Assembly (NCBI RefSeq): GCF_020740795.1
Contig: NC_067287.1
Span: 15,143,501 to 15,207,500 of the forward strand
DNA length: 64,000 bases
Source of the DNA: Apus apus
Lineage: Eukaryota > Chordata > Aves > Apodiformes > Apodidae
Reading direction: 5' to 3'
In this document: positions 27,554 through 41,300 of the stretch, in pieces
How positions within the stretch are numbered: the stretch's first letter is position 1
Layout of the letters: each line of letters opens with the position of its first letter
Made by a program: the position numbers and the translations under genes
The notes under the pieces: model-generated
Databases searched by the model: none
What the model was told of the DNA's origin: nothing
What the model saw: only the letters and a program-made list of their open reading frames with translations

Positions 27554-28564
27554 CACATTTATGCTCAATACAGGATTAACATTTTCAAGCCGTCATGTAA
27601 ACATTTAACCATCTCACAGATCAGATCAGTTTTGTTTAGTGTTTTTACTTTCTAGATGAGATCCATACAAAGGGAATTTTTTTGTTTTTCTTTTGGCAAC
27701 ACCTGGAAAGTCCCTACAAAAGGGAACCAAAACACTACGTGACCATAGTAGCTAGCCATGGAGTGGAATGTCATGTACTCAAATAAAACTACAGTGTGTA
27801 ATTTAGTTTGTAACCTGTCTTTGACTTCTTATAGATAGATGAGCAAAGAAAAATGTTGTCATGTAAAAAACTGAGCTGCACAACTTTTTCCTAAATCTGC
27901 ATATGGCTGAAAAGTTTGATTATCAGTACATCAACTGCCTCACAAACAAGGGTCAGAGCCTGACATGTAAACAGTTAACTATACATAATTACATAGTTAA
28001 ATTCATGTTAGGATATGCAAGTTTGTGCATTGATCAAGGCAGAACATGGTCCTAAGGTATAAGGTTTCTCTCAAAAATGAGAACGCAAGGTTAGTGCAGT
28101 GATACTGCAGTTGTCTAAAGACTTTAGTATCACGCAAGGGATACTTTTCTGTTAGTTGTCATAGGAAAAATAAAAAAAACCAAGAATTAAGAAAACCCCT
28201 TTCTGGTGTCCACTCTTTGTATTAGACACTAGATAGTAAAAAAAATAAAAATAAAAAAATCCGAATACTTCAGTAGTCACATTTCCATCCTACAAAAGGC
28301 AACTGTGCACCTGCCTGTGGGCTCAGCATGATACAATAGGAAGTTTCCAGTTCTTACTGTTGAAGAACTGTGAGGATACTTACTAGTAGTATTTTAATTA
28401 AATGATAAAAATGTAACCACTACTTCACTGTTATTACTTATATTTGGTTTTTGGCACAACATTAGCTAGAACAGTGAAAGTGGCTTGTGCTATTCCACTC
28501 CATTTATGCTTTGGTGATGAGGACAATGTCTGGGTTCATAACTCTACAATGTGGCATTTAAATT

Positions 28565-28570
28565 TTTATT
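28565..28570 (-). terminator. CYP27C1: Candidate polyadenylation signal of CYP27C1
   Basis: The minus strand reads AATAAA. Scanning down from the stop codon at 29237, this is the first canonical signal I found, giving a 3'UTR of about 0.7 kb. A weaker TATAAA variant occurs earlier, near 29128. The actual cleavage site is not determinable here. Confidence 0.4.
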
Positions 28571-29236
28571 TTTAAGATTTTTAATTATATAGAAATATTT
28601 TATGGGGATTATGTTTAGTTACATTTATAGTTGTTTTGTATTTTGAGTCTAAACAAAGTGACATAAATTGTAATTGTTTCTATCTTTGCTTTTCATATTA
28701 CTGTATTAATTTTTTACTAGAAGCAGAGTAAATGTTTTTACAGACAAGAAAAAAATAGTTTCATAATTACAATGTTAGGGGGAAACTTTTTAAAAACAGT
28801 GGAGAATAAAAAACAGGAATAAACAAATTCATAAATGCAGCTAATTTTCACATATTACATAGTAATCTTCATTCCCAAATAGACTCACTGAGTTGTTGAT
28901 TTTGATGACAAAGCAGCATAGTAAAACCACGGAATGATAGCAACATATCTGAACATAAGTTTGGTTGTTTTTCAGTGTATGTGTTGCTATTACCAGAAAT
29001 CCTTCCAGGTAAAAGGAGATTCCCAGTGCAAGAAGAAATGTTTTCAATCATTATTTTCATATGGGTAATTATCTATTACAGGAGAGGTCATTCCTTTTAT
29101 GTATGGCTAGAACTAAGACAGAACATTTATAATTTTGCCAAATACATACAAACCAGAGAACAAGCATGATTGAACATCAGTAAGATGCAAGTCTGTTCCC
29201 ATGAAAATCACACAAATATTGTGTGACTTTTGAGTC

Positions 29237-29353
29237 TCACTTTCTGTCAGAAAATCTCACATTGATGGAGTTTCCAGGAGTCAAAAGTCCATGGGTTTTG
29301 GCATGAACTTCTTCAGTTTTGGGAGAAACTTTGATCTCAAAATTCTGAAGCAA
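29237..29353 (-). CDS. CYP27C1: CYP27C1 exon 9 (C-terminus and stop)
   Basis: This exon is 117 nt. It encodes [19 protein letters not shown] through NVRFSDRK, then TGA at 29239-29237. The acceptor is TTCACAG. The segment [11 protein letters not shown] is shared with the human protein. Confidence 0.94.
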   Translation of the reverse strand: MLQNFEIKVSPKTEEVHAKTHGLLTPGNSINVRFSDRK

Positions 29354-32300
29354 CTGTGAAGATAGAACAAGTATGAGAAAGCTGCAACATTACAGATGAA
29401 GGTTACACTTAGAAAAAGAGAACACAAGACACCATCACAAACAAAATTTCTGTTTTCAACTCTGTAGAGTCCATGTGCTACAATTCCCAAACAGGAAAAT
29501 AAAAAATTGTTCTTACAAGGTGAAAATTATAGTTAAAAATCTTCCTCCTCTGAGCCAGTCCTTTCTGAAGATTTTACACAGAACTAGATTAAAGAGTCTG
29601 AGCTATCCAAGAAACTAAAGTCAAGTCTCTTTCAAACCTCATGAGCTTCCTTTGTATGTGTTTTGTATTTTCCTTCCTTTAATATAATCAATATGTGCAG
29701 TTATAAAGCAAAGTAATAAAAAAGTCCAAATCCCATTCCACACTTCTCTCTCTACATTAAAACTTTATTTCCATACACTTGCTGAAAGTGAGATAATCAC
29801 TCCAGGCTGTTTCTGTGTTACTGATCACCCAGCCAGTTGGTCAGCAGTTTGTTTTTATGCATTCAATTTCTTCTCAAGAGCTCTAACTTGTAACTGTCCT
29901 TAGTGAGCAATTTTGTGTTTCTTCTGGATCATTTCTCCATTTTTTGGTAATTCTATATTCACATCCTATGATTTTAACTTAATTCATGTCTATGCAAGCT
30001 CTAGAAGTTTTCTTTAATCCATCATATACGTTGTTAATGAAAATACCAACCTCAATCAAATTAAGGACAGAATCTTATAGAATTTTAATTAAATGCTTTC
30101 CCACTTTAACAGGAAATATTTGACAGCTACTGCCTCCAGCTATGTCTTTTTTCCAACCAGTTGTGTATGCATTTTATAGGTAATTCCATCTGGAACAAAT
30201 TTTATTTATTTAATTGTGAGAACAATGTACAGGACATGTGAAAACATTTCCTGAAATCAGGGTGTATGATTTATTTTATATCCACCACATTAGGTAAGCG
30301 ATCAAGTCTAAGAAAGAAACCAGACCAGTCTGAAACAATTTATCTTTGATCAGCTCCATGCTTTATGTGTTTCTATTTTTAAATCACTTAAATTTCATCT
30401 CAATACTTGTAAATAGGTTGTGTGTTATTTTATTCTAGGTTTTTTTCCAGAAAAAAATACAAAAAACATGCTCTCTATTACTTCCTTGATCTTCCTATTC
30501 AAAAAGATGCAAGTATATTTGTTTTATCCAGCCCCCTGAGAATGACCACACTCTGAGTTCCTAAAGACTGATCATAATTGTTCCAGGCATTTACTTAAGG
30601 AAATTCTAAGGCAAATTCAATCAAGATTTGTTTTGAAAACATATAATAGGTCTAAATATTTTATAGTTAAATAACCACCAACAGTTTCTGAATCTTTAAG
30701 TTCTAGTTGCACAATCTGAGCTGGGTATTTGAGTTAGAGGGTGTCTTGTAAATGACAAAAAATGCAGCAGCTTTTGGGAAAGCTTGCTTTATGTTATGAA
30801 AACCATGAAAAATAATATATGTCAATATGTACTATTGACTTATAGAACTACAGATTATGTATATCTAAAATGGTAATAAGGTTAGAAGAAATAACAAGAA
30901 GGAAGAGAAACCACAGAACACAATAAAACTCTACTATATGTCATAACACTGTGGTCAGTACCAGGCTATAAAAACATTTTTGCATCTTTGTAAGTGCTGA
31001 TTTTTTGGTAGCTAGAATACTGAAACTAAGCAGGTAAACACTCTAATATACATTAAGAAAGGCTTCAGTTTGCGTGCAAAAACCTTCTGTACTAAATCCA
31101 TATATTTCCTTAACAACCTTACCTTTAGTTTTACTTCACTTGGACACTAAAGAAATTTTCTTCCGTGATGTATTTTAACTAGCGTGCTGTCTCAAGCATG
31201 ATTATTTTCAACTTTTTAAGCCTTTGCAGGATGAGTAAAACCCTCCAAAACAAAGGTTTTGTGCACTGTAAAGTTACCCAGAAGTGATATACATAGAAAA
31301 GAATCATACCAATATATTTTTCTTCTTGTAATGCTGTCATAGTTCTAACCTGAATCAGTGCCAGATGAATTTCCAGCTCTGCAATTCTTTTTCCTATACA
31401 ACTCCGAATGCCATAACCAAAGGGGATGGAACCAAAATTGTCTACTCTGTCCAAATTGTCTTTCCTCAGCCAGCGCTCAGGTTGGAACTCGTTTGCCATT
31501 GAGAAATTTTCTTCGCTGTATGAAGTAGCATAATGACAGAGTGCCAGCTGTGTCTGAGGAAAGAAATGACATTTGTATTTAGCTAAATCAAATACACATA
31601 GCAAAATAAAAAAGCACTAGTAATTACTGTAATTCCTGCAATATGGGTGATAATAATTAAGCATCTTCGAGTAATTCTAGGAAAAAAAGGATACTTTAAA
31701 AATCACATCCCTTTCTCAACTGGTCAAATGAAATAATCTTCAAATTGTTTTAAATGTTGCTGGAGATATTAAAGAAGATGCAGTGGGAAAGAGGATGGGA
31801 ACAAAAGTGACAAGTAGTAGGAATTGTCTCAAAGAGATAGTAGGAAAGAAAGGAAGAAGAGAGATATAAGACAATGGAAAAGGAATAAAATGGAGACTGG
31901 AAAGAAAAAAAAAACCCACAGCAATAATTTATGTTATGTTTCCAAATAAATTGGTGGGGATGTGGTGGGATAATATTTATATAAGTATACTAAGAATTAA
32001 GGTTCCTGACTGTTTCAAGGTTATGTTTCTCTAACATATTAGTGACATCTAATGTAGAGCTATGGTCCCTGTGTAATTTTTTAATACTATAAAAGAAAGA
32101 TTCATAATATAATAAGAAAATTAAACTCTTTCTACAAAGGGAATTATAGGCGAAGAATTAAAGAACTGCAAGAATAAACAATATTTTCCAATCAAATTAT
32201 AACATTGCACAGAGTCATGGTGATAAATTTGATTAGCAGATGAGGACTCAAATGTAAAAAAAAAACCACAACAGCCATAAGTCAATTACAAAATCCATTT

Positions 32301-35300
32301 TTGTCATATAAATATTTATTATTGAAATACTTTCCTCTTAATGCTCTAACTTGGTGAAATCTTTTTAAATCAATGAAGTCTATATATGTTGTAACAAATC
32401 ACCTTTCATACACAAAAATTTAACTGCAATAGGACCTACTCCTTTAGGAATCAAGTATCCTCCAATGACCAAGTCTTTCTGGGTCACTCTTCCATTTCCT
32501 GGCAATACTGGATATAACCTAGAGACAAATATTTATGAGAAGTTCAACAGTAATAACTAATAAAACTTAGAAAGTTTAGATCCCAACTTGTATTCACAAA
32601 TATGCAATATGAAAGCAATATTGATTCACAGAAAAAAGGTTTTCCAAAGTACAACACCATGGAGATTAAAAGATTTTAAATCATCTGTGAGAATGTGATT
32701 AATACCTGAGAAAAGTTTATTACTAGTAACTGGAGGTTGAGCTATTTGGTCTATATATTTATTTGCTTTACACATGTATAAGTATGCAACCAGTTGGACA
32801 AGCTGGAGAAGTTTTAGCACTACTAAGAGCTAAAAAACCCTTGTTGATGCCTTCTATAAAACCCTCTTAGTCCCCTCACCTCGCTATGAATGTTTGGTAT
32901 AAACATATAAAAAAGCATGTCACATGCCTTCAACTTCAGTCAAGAAGCTTAAAATTACTGTAGTGGCACTGCAAAGTACCACTTCGCAGCAGTGAGTGGG
33001 GGGAGGAGGTTGTTATAATCCATCATACAGACTAATAGTTAAAAGGCAAAAATCAAGCTTTCAATTACCTCCCTGTCCTACACCATGTCCTACATGTATG
33101 TGACACAACTTCTACCATACCTAACAACACGAAGCATTATAGAAGTTATCATGTTTCATTGTGTGGGCATCCTTGGACACTATACTGCTACAATAAATAA
33201 AAGCAGAAACAGCAAATAGCACTAAGAGCTAAATACAAACATTGACTCAAAATCCATTACAACTACACAGAATCACATTTTTTAATTAATGATTGCAGTT
33301 GTCTGCTACTTACCTCAAGGTTTCTTTCAGCACAGCTCTAATCAAAGGCAATTTTGGGACATCATGAGCAACAGGAACTTGGTCTTTCCCCAGCTTATTG
33401 ACTATTTCCTCATAAACACGTTGTTGAACCTCAGGGTGCTTTGCCAACAAGTATGTTGCCCAGGACAAAGTAAAGGAAGTCTAAGGAAGAAACCACAACA
33501 ATCATCATGAAGTCCAACAAGATTAGATTACAAATAATTTCAAGCCAAGAAAAACAATCTGTCAGGTATGCATTTTATACATTTAAAGTTATAAAACAGA
33601 CTGACAATTGTTCACATCTGCACTCAATGGGATGTTGTCAGACTTCTCCATCCCCTTCTTCGTCCCTTTTCCATATAAAAATCCCCCACATATTAAAACA
33701 ACTCATGCTGGTATTTTCCCAGTAAAATATTAAAAAGCAACAGAAAACCCACATGCAAACAGAATTACATAATACTGAAATGTAAAGACTAAGTAGCAAT
33801 GGCTTAGGTTGTTAGTTTTCAATGTGTTTCACCTTTCTTCCCAACAAAATTATTTCACAGGAAACAACATAAGAGAATACTACTCAGAACATTACCCTTT
33901 AAGCATATGGTGGTCTCCTCATAACATATGCACAACAGAATTCATATTATCACTATGCTTATCTTTTATCCTTTGATAAGGAATGCAACACCACAGCTGG
34001 CACTTTCTACTTCTTGAAAATACCCCTTTGACTGAAATTCAGCATCCTATGGAAAGCTTTCTTAAGGAAGCAAGCTCAAAGACCAACTTATATATTTCAA
34101 GTTGCCCAAAAATGTTAAGATATACCCATCCCCATTAGTGATTCTAATAATCATCAAGGCTCTATAAAAGAGGTATTTTGTGGAAAATAATTTTAAAACA
34201 TTTTGTCTGAAGGAAGAAACAAAACACAAGGCAGAAGACAGTTCAGCTTTCAGCTAAAGATAAGACGATTTAAAGGGACCCTTAATCTAACTCTCTTTCA
34301 CCTCAGCTGGAAAAAATTGCACTTCAAATCATGTTTGTGGTGCAGGACACACTCTGGGAGCATGAACTTCATCTGTACTCACACGGAATTAAGTAGAGTA
34401 CTTCAGCTCTTCATCCGTGATCCCTCATTTACCATTCATTTACCAGGAGGCCTCATCACCTCATTACCCTGAGGTCCCGTGTTTAAGCTACCTGGATTTC
34501 TATTCTATTAAAATATTAGACAGACTCAGGACATTTTGCTTCTATGATCAGCTGCACACAAGACACTAGGGTTAAGTTACCCTCACAATCACCTTTAAGG
34601 ACGAAAGTTCACCAGGAAAAAAACGTATTTTCAGTGTTGCTGAGCAAGTATGGTAGAGCAAGTGACAATGTAATCATTCTGATCCCTACCTGTGTTGCTC
34701 TTAGTATCTCACAGAGAAAAATGGTAACCTTTACCCCTAATTTTCTGGGATTATTTTTAAATGCCTTTTTTCCAACTTGCATAACAAAGACAGACAACCA
34801 ATTTCACTTTCTAGGCAGGAAACAGTTGTATTTTCAACTTTTCACTCATTGGCACAACAAAGCTTAAGGTTTTAAACAATGTATGACTAATAAAACCCGA
34901 TTTCTGTAAATGTCTTCATTTGGGCTTACACTTAAGATCAATTTAGAATGCAATTCATCATGATGGTGGACTTTTAGGTCTTCTCTTCAAACTGGGGTAT
35001 AATACTCAGAACCTTCCTTTTTTTGTTCTTGTGATGGAGTGGCTGCCCCTTGCTAAAATGCAAACCTGCTCCATTCCTCTCTGAGCTCCTAGGAGCAGGC
35101 AATTGTGCCAGCTGTACACAGAACATCTCTGATATAAACACTGTTTCTTTCCAGGTTCCCAGCTCCTTCATAACCTCTTAAAAATTAGAACTGTTCCAGG
35201 GACAGCCAAATGCTTTGTAGCCAATTCTGTTGAAAGCTTTTATAATCCTCTAAACCCCTTTCATTTTCTATCATAAAGTGAGACCTGAAGTGACAGCAGT

Positions 35301-38300
35301 AGGGGAAAAAGGTTCTCTCAGTTACTGTGTTGTACTTGGAAACGAGAAAATCAGAAGTACCATCCTCTCACAAAATGATTGTTGCCAGCTGAGAAAGCTG
35401 AGTCAGACGGAAAGAGAGACTCTTGTTGGCAAGAACTTGAACACTGTCCTTTTGGTTTAATGAAAACTCTCTCACATATTAAAAATGGAAAACTATGGGT
35501 CTGATAGATTAGAAAATGAATGGGATGAATGACTGTGCTTTACTTCAGGACCAAACATCAAAAAGCTCTCCAGGCTCATAAGCCCTTGGGATATTTAACC
35601 AATGGAATAATCTTCAGCATATAAATAAGCTTTGCATATGCTCCTTATTTTGGAATTCAAAAGTATTACTGTTGGGGTTTTTGTTATGGTCTTTAGAAAC
35701 CTTACAAACTTTTTAAAATCAAACAAATCTGAATGAAATTATCCAGAAAGTTTTTGTTGTTTTGTTGTTTTTTGTTTTGTTTTGTTTTTTACTTTAAGGC
35801 TACTTTACCTTTTTTACTTATTTTAATCTTTTCTACTGTTCAGCTATTAAAAGCAGTCCTACACAGCACTTCATTATCAAATTAATACAGATGACTTTTA
35901 AAAATTACTTATTTATAATAATTTACAATTATAGTGTTCAATAATAGTCTAAATAGCTCCATATACATTGTATACACAATCACTGTTTTTTATCTTTTCT
36001 TACTCCTCTGATTGTCATGCTGCAGTCAATACTAAGCTACACTGAATTCATGTGAGAGAAATGAAGGGAGGGCAAGATATACATACATAACGATGTTTCT
36101 TCAAATGCTCTACATTACAAATCAGAAGAAAAAGGAAATATGGCCACTTGAAATGCTCCACTAGTTGTTAACATACCTCATACACTACCCTCATTAATGC
36201 TGAGCCTCATCACCACAGCTCTTTGCTTCATACTGAGGGTCTATCTTCATGGGTGGAAAACATAGCCTTATCCACGTTAGTGCTAGCCTAACACCACCCT
36301 CCTAAAGGACTTCAGCACAAACCAGGTATCTAAAATCTGTCACGTGTGTCTCAGCTGATTTAATTAGTTATATGTAAATACCCTTTACCAAATTCTACAT
36401 ATGAGTTTATTGATCATTTTTTTCACAGTAACTTTCAGCAGTCTTTTCTACTGTGGTATATCTAAAAAAGCCTAAATACCAGGTTTATATTCAAACAGGG
36501 AGAAGAAAATGTATGAAATTTAAGCAGAATGTAAAGACAGCTGCTATTTGGTCTGTTTAATAAACTGTGGAAATGATTCCCAAATGATGGGTTCCTGTAA
36601 ATGACAGCTAGAACAGAACAACACTGACATCACTCTAGTAGAGAGATTACACAGTGCTGTACGTATTTTCTATCACTTTAAAGACGTAGTGACTTTAACA
36701 TATCAGAAATTGTGTCCTTACAGACAACATACCTCCTGAAGAGAGCTGTGAAAAGTAGTGGTTTACAAAAACAATTGTGCACAAGAAAAACAATAACAAG
36801 CTTACTGTGTCCACTCCTGCCAGAAGCATTTCAGTCATATTGGCATAGATCTCTTCCAAAGTCAGTTCCTTACTCACTAGGAGGTATGTAAGTAGCCCAC
36901 CATTCAACTCCTTTCCATGGTCCAGCTGAGACTGAATAGCCTTCAATTTGTTGTCAACATGGATTTGACCTTTGGAATTCAAAATAATTGTTAAGCCTCC
37001 AGTTTTATTTTTATGCTTCTTCCATTCAGTAATGACATTTCCCCTTTACACTACACCACAGAGCTATAAAAAGACCTAATATTTAAATCTGTTTTCTCTG
37101 GGAAAAGATAACAGAGCGGTGGTGGAGGTCCTTGGGTACTCACAGCAAAGACAGAGCTGACAGGAACGTTGGTAGCTCACAGCATGAGAATGCTGACCAC
37201 AAGGACACCAGAGACTATGGTTTCTGACTGGGAGCAAAGGAAGCTCCAGATCAAGTTTTTGTGCCCACCTGGCTTGTTTTCTGATGATTCTGCAAGAAGT
37301 GGTGAACTCTGCAGAGCGTGCACAGTGGTTGCTGCAAGATGTTGGCAGCAACCAGCAGGTCAAAGCGACAGAACTTAATCACACCAAATACAAAGATGAG
37401 GAGCATCCAGCAATTGCAAAAATTGAAAAACTTCAGTGAATGACATTTTGAGGAATTTCACCCACAGTCCCTTTTATACTTTAGTTACTACAAAGAGCAT
37501 TTTCAGTGAAACAAGGGCTTTAAAAAGAGGAAAACTCAGAAAGATATGCAGAATGAGCTTATTTAAAAAACAACAACAACAACAAAACACAAAAAAACCC
37601 CAAACAACCTGGAATCAACATAGTCCTGAACAAAACCTACACAAACACACAGATGACATACAGTGATTCTCACCATGTAATTCCTTTTTCACAAAAGGAT
37701 TAAACAGAGAAAGAGCATAACAAGTTTCAAACAGGAACAAATACCTCAAAAACAGTTTTTCAGCTGCTGTTAGGATGAAACTGAAGTCTGCTCTTATTTT
37801 TAACCCACAAAAGGGAGCAAGAGTGCTTGTCAAGGGAAATAATTTAAAAGTGGGAGTACAAAAATGTATGTGTTTCACAAAAAACATACCTGTATCAGCA
37901 TTAAATGGATGCTCTAATGCTTACTGTAATTACAAATCAATACAAATTAAAAATTAAGTATATTAGGCATATTAAAAGTTAAGAATCTACTCTCAAGAAG
38001 AGGAAGAGACCTACCTAGACAACTAGTGCTAATACATTTAAAAGTGTATGCAGTTTTCTAGCATAAGAGAGGGAAGAGGGTTCAAGCTTTTTTCAACACT
38101 CCAGAATATTAAAAAAAATCTATTGCAGAGACAACTTCTTCCTCTTACTTACATGAAAGCTGATTCATAAAATAGCCTGGAATGCTCTATTCACAAAAAC
38201 CCCATATTGCATCACAGTGGTGTGTGTTTGTGTGAGTATATATAAACTTCAAAAAGAGTGTAATTAGTTGCTGGGGTCTCTTTTTTAACTTCCTAGCCAG

Positions 38301-41300
38301 TTTTAGTGGTGATTGTTGGTGACTGGACTGCCTGATTGAAAACTTGCTGAAGTCAACAAAACCAACCTCATTAAAATTTGAGTGGCTTAAAAGAAAGTCT
38401 TGGCAAAGAATTTGGACCTGGAGTGAGGACTGGGCACTGAAACAGGTGAAGAAAAATAAAGAAACAGCAGTAGAAAACAGCAGAATATGTAAAGTGTACT
38501 GGTAAAATTCTTTTTTCAGAGTAGTTTGTTGTTTTTTTTTTAAATGGTTCTCTTGGCCAGTCTGAGTTTCATATGAAACTTACTTCTAGCACAATGTCTT
38601 TTCACAATTTTAGAAGATAAATGCAGCAAGTCCTGTTCAAACACACAGAGAACCTGCAGAAATACAGCTGAATTTTTCTACTACTAAATCTTACTAAATT
38701 TGAAGAGTCCATCCCAGGATCTGCAGAACTCTCTCCAGGGTTTTGGAATAAGTGGACGAAGCCATTTGGGAATAGCACCTGCATACATAGTAGTCTTAAA
38801 CATACTAAACATCAATTCCAGAGCCTCAATATATTCAACAGTCTGCTGTGGGACGTTGTTTTCCAGGCAGCCCAACCGGCATTCATATAGAACTGTTGCC
38901 ACACCTGCACATATGAGATCAAAGAATTTGCTATACACATGCAAATACACATATAAATAATTTAAGGAATTATAAAGTGAACATAGTGGAAGTACCTTGC
39001 CAAAATGTGATATTACTGCCACTGAGAGCAGATAAAATAGAAATTTATAGCACAGTAAAAAATCTCAGCTCAAGACTGTAGCAAGACAGTGGCTTCTATG
39101 TCAATGGTGCTCAGCATGAGAGGACAGACAGGAATTCCTCCAGAAGCAGAGCAGCCCTCCAGCACCTTTGCTGTGTTGTACATTGCACTGCAACCCCTGA
39201 GCTGGCTGAGATGACCTCTCAACACTGGGACATAAATGTCCAAAGACATTTCTGATATCTGGTGACACCACAGGTACTTCTAGCAGTGGCTCTGCCTTTC
39301 TTTGCCATGAGCTGGTAGTCAATGAATGTTGAGCATGCATAAATGGATAAAGAGCTTGGACTCTAGACAGTGATTTCACTGCACACAATACAATCCATGT
39401 GGCCCTGGAAAACAGCAAGTGTGTGACACTGTTGCAAGGGACAATATTGACTCTTCTTCCTAACTTACTATAGTTACCTCAGACATTTTGTCTGTAGCAT
39501 TACAGTGATACCTACTAGAAATACCATTCACTCCACAAAGAGTTTTATATCTATTTACATTTACATTTTATATCTATTTACATTTCTAGATATACATATT
39601 AAAATATAGATATATTAAAATATAGAAGTACTTTGTGTGTGTGTGTGTATTTCTTCTCAACTCTGGACCATTTTTTCCATTTGAGAAGTCAATTATTACT
39701 CATCCATTAGTGCCTCTGCCATCTCTCAGCTCAGTTTTCGCAAACATAACAAAAATATTAAACATGAAACAGAACTCAGCCAGAAACTGCCCTGCTAGAT
39801 TCAGCCAAAACATTCTGTCAGTTTGACAGCAAACTATTTTTAATTACTTTCTGAACACAGGTTTCTAGCAGTTTTTCCTCCCAACTTGCAAAATCTAAAT
39901 TATATTACCTGGCTTATTTATTACAATATCATATAGTACAGTAGAAAAAAGCATTCCTATTGTCAAAATCTTTTTAAAGTATTTTTCTAAAATCCAGAGG
40001 GGCAATTAGCTAATTTAAAATGGCATTTCGGTAATTTCTCAAAGCTATTTGATTCAAGAAAATGTTTTAAAATAAATGCTGTGGTTTTAAATTAATTAGT
40101 TAATAGTTTCCCATGAACTAGTAGAATAACTGTCAACTAGATAATTAGAGTAACTGTTCTATTAACATTCTAGTCTCTTTTTTCTCAGTTTCTCCTGCTA
40201 AAAACAAGGTATTTAACCTTGATCTTGCCCTCCCTTGAACCCTCCATAAATTCTCAAGTATAGATATATTTTAATAAGCTTTTTTTTCTTGTTCGTTGCT
40301 TTGTATTTCATCTTTCTTGACAAAAATAACTTTAAAATCTGGCTGTTTACAACTTGCTCTTCCTTCCCTAATTTTTCTCCCCAGGGAGATACTTTTCTGT
40401 GCCTTTTATTTCTCTTGTGCCTCTTTCAGCAACTGCTGGTTCATATCCATTCTTTTGCTCTTTACATTGTCTTTTCAAAAAAAAACAAACCACAAAATTT
40501 ACACATTGGTTCCCTGACAGTTTAAGTTCATTAAAATTGCAATTCATATAGGAAATAAGTGTGTGCCAGGCACAAGGTATAAATGAGAAGCTAAAAGAAT
40601 GTGAGGAATTTAAACTAACCCATCAGTTCAAGTGAATTTGTAAGCTCAGAGTTTAAAACTCCATGAAATTGGTAACTCTTAGTTGAATGCCATTTTTAGA
40701 CATTATTAATGTAGAACAGATTCAGGTTAGTTTACCAAACAGCCAGCCAACCATTTGATACAGCATTTTCATAGGCATGCCACTTGGAAGCTCTTGCCAA
40801 TCACAAATCATTCATCTGTTTGTCAGCAAATATCAATGTTTTTAAAAGGTTTTACATGTAAGAAGATCAGGTTATATGCAGTCAGCTAAATGAATGCAGA
40901 AAATATGAATCACCATTAGATTTCTGTCAGAACACAGGAGATGTTGTACTAGCTCAGGCTAGTGTTCCCTTTAGCATTCCTTCATTAATGGTAGCCAGTG
41001 GCAGATGATTTTTAAGGCAAGTGCAACAGTCCCACACATGGCAAGTGCAGGCAGGAAAAAGCAGTATCTTTTCCCACATGAAGCTATGAACAGAATTTAG
41101 ATACATTACACAGGGATTCCCCACTTGGAATTTGGCCAGTATATTGTTCAATTAACTTGTCTTGGAATTCACACTGTTAGAAGGTCAACATCCTTACTCT
41201 TGAGAAATGAACACAGAAATACAGAGCACTAGAAACTACTCAAGGCCTTGATTGTACATTTCACCTATATATCAGCATTTCCACAGGAATTGTCCCTTAA

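Larger units (their letters stand above)
20886..29236. other. Intergenic sequence downstream of CYP27C1
   Basis: This AT-rich stretch runs from the CR1 copy to the CYP27C1 stop codon. Its right end includes the CYP27C1 3'UTR, to about 28565. It holds short GT runs (25444-25457, 25841-25853), a TA run (27538-27553) and a strong CTCF-type motif (25112-25125). No exon or RNA gene was recognised. All ORFs are short and have no family signature. Confidence 0.6.
31554..36805 (-). other. CYP27C1: CYP27C1 introns 5, 6 and 7
   Basis: Three introns lie here: 31554-32439, 32519-33313 and 33481-36805, separated by exons 7 and 6. They are AT-rich and hold no recognised transposon. A T-rich TTTTG-type run lies at 35751-35791 in intron 5. 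Confidence 0.85.

Noticed and set aside
36695-36805. Extension of the CYP27C1 exon 5 frame past the AGVDT residues
   Set aside because: A GTAAGC donor at 36805 ends the exon, and exon 6 at 33480 supplies the expected TSFTLSW. The extension is intron read-through.
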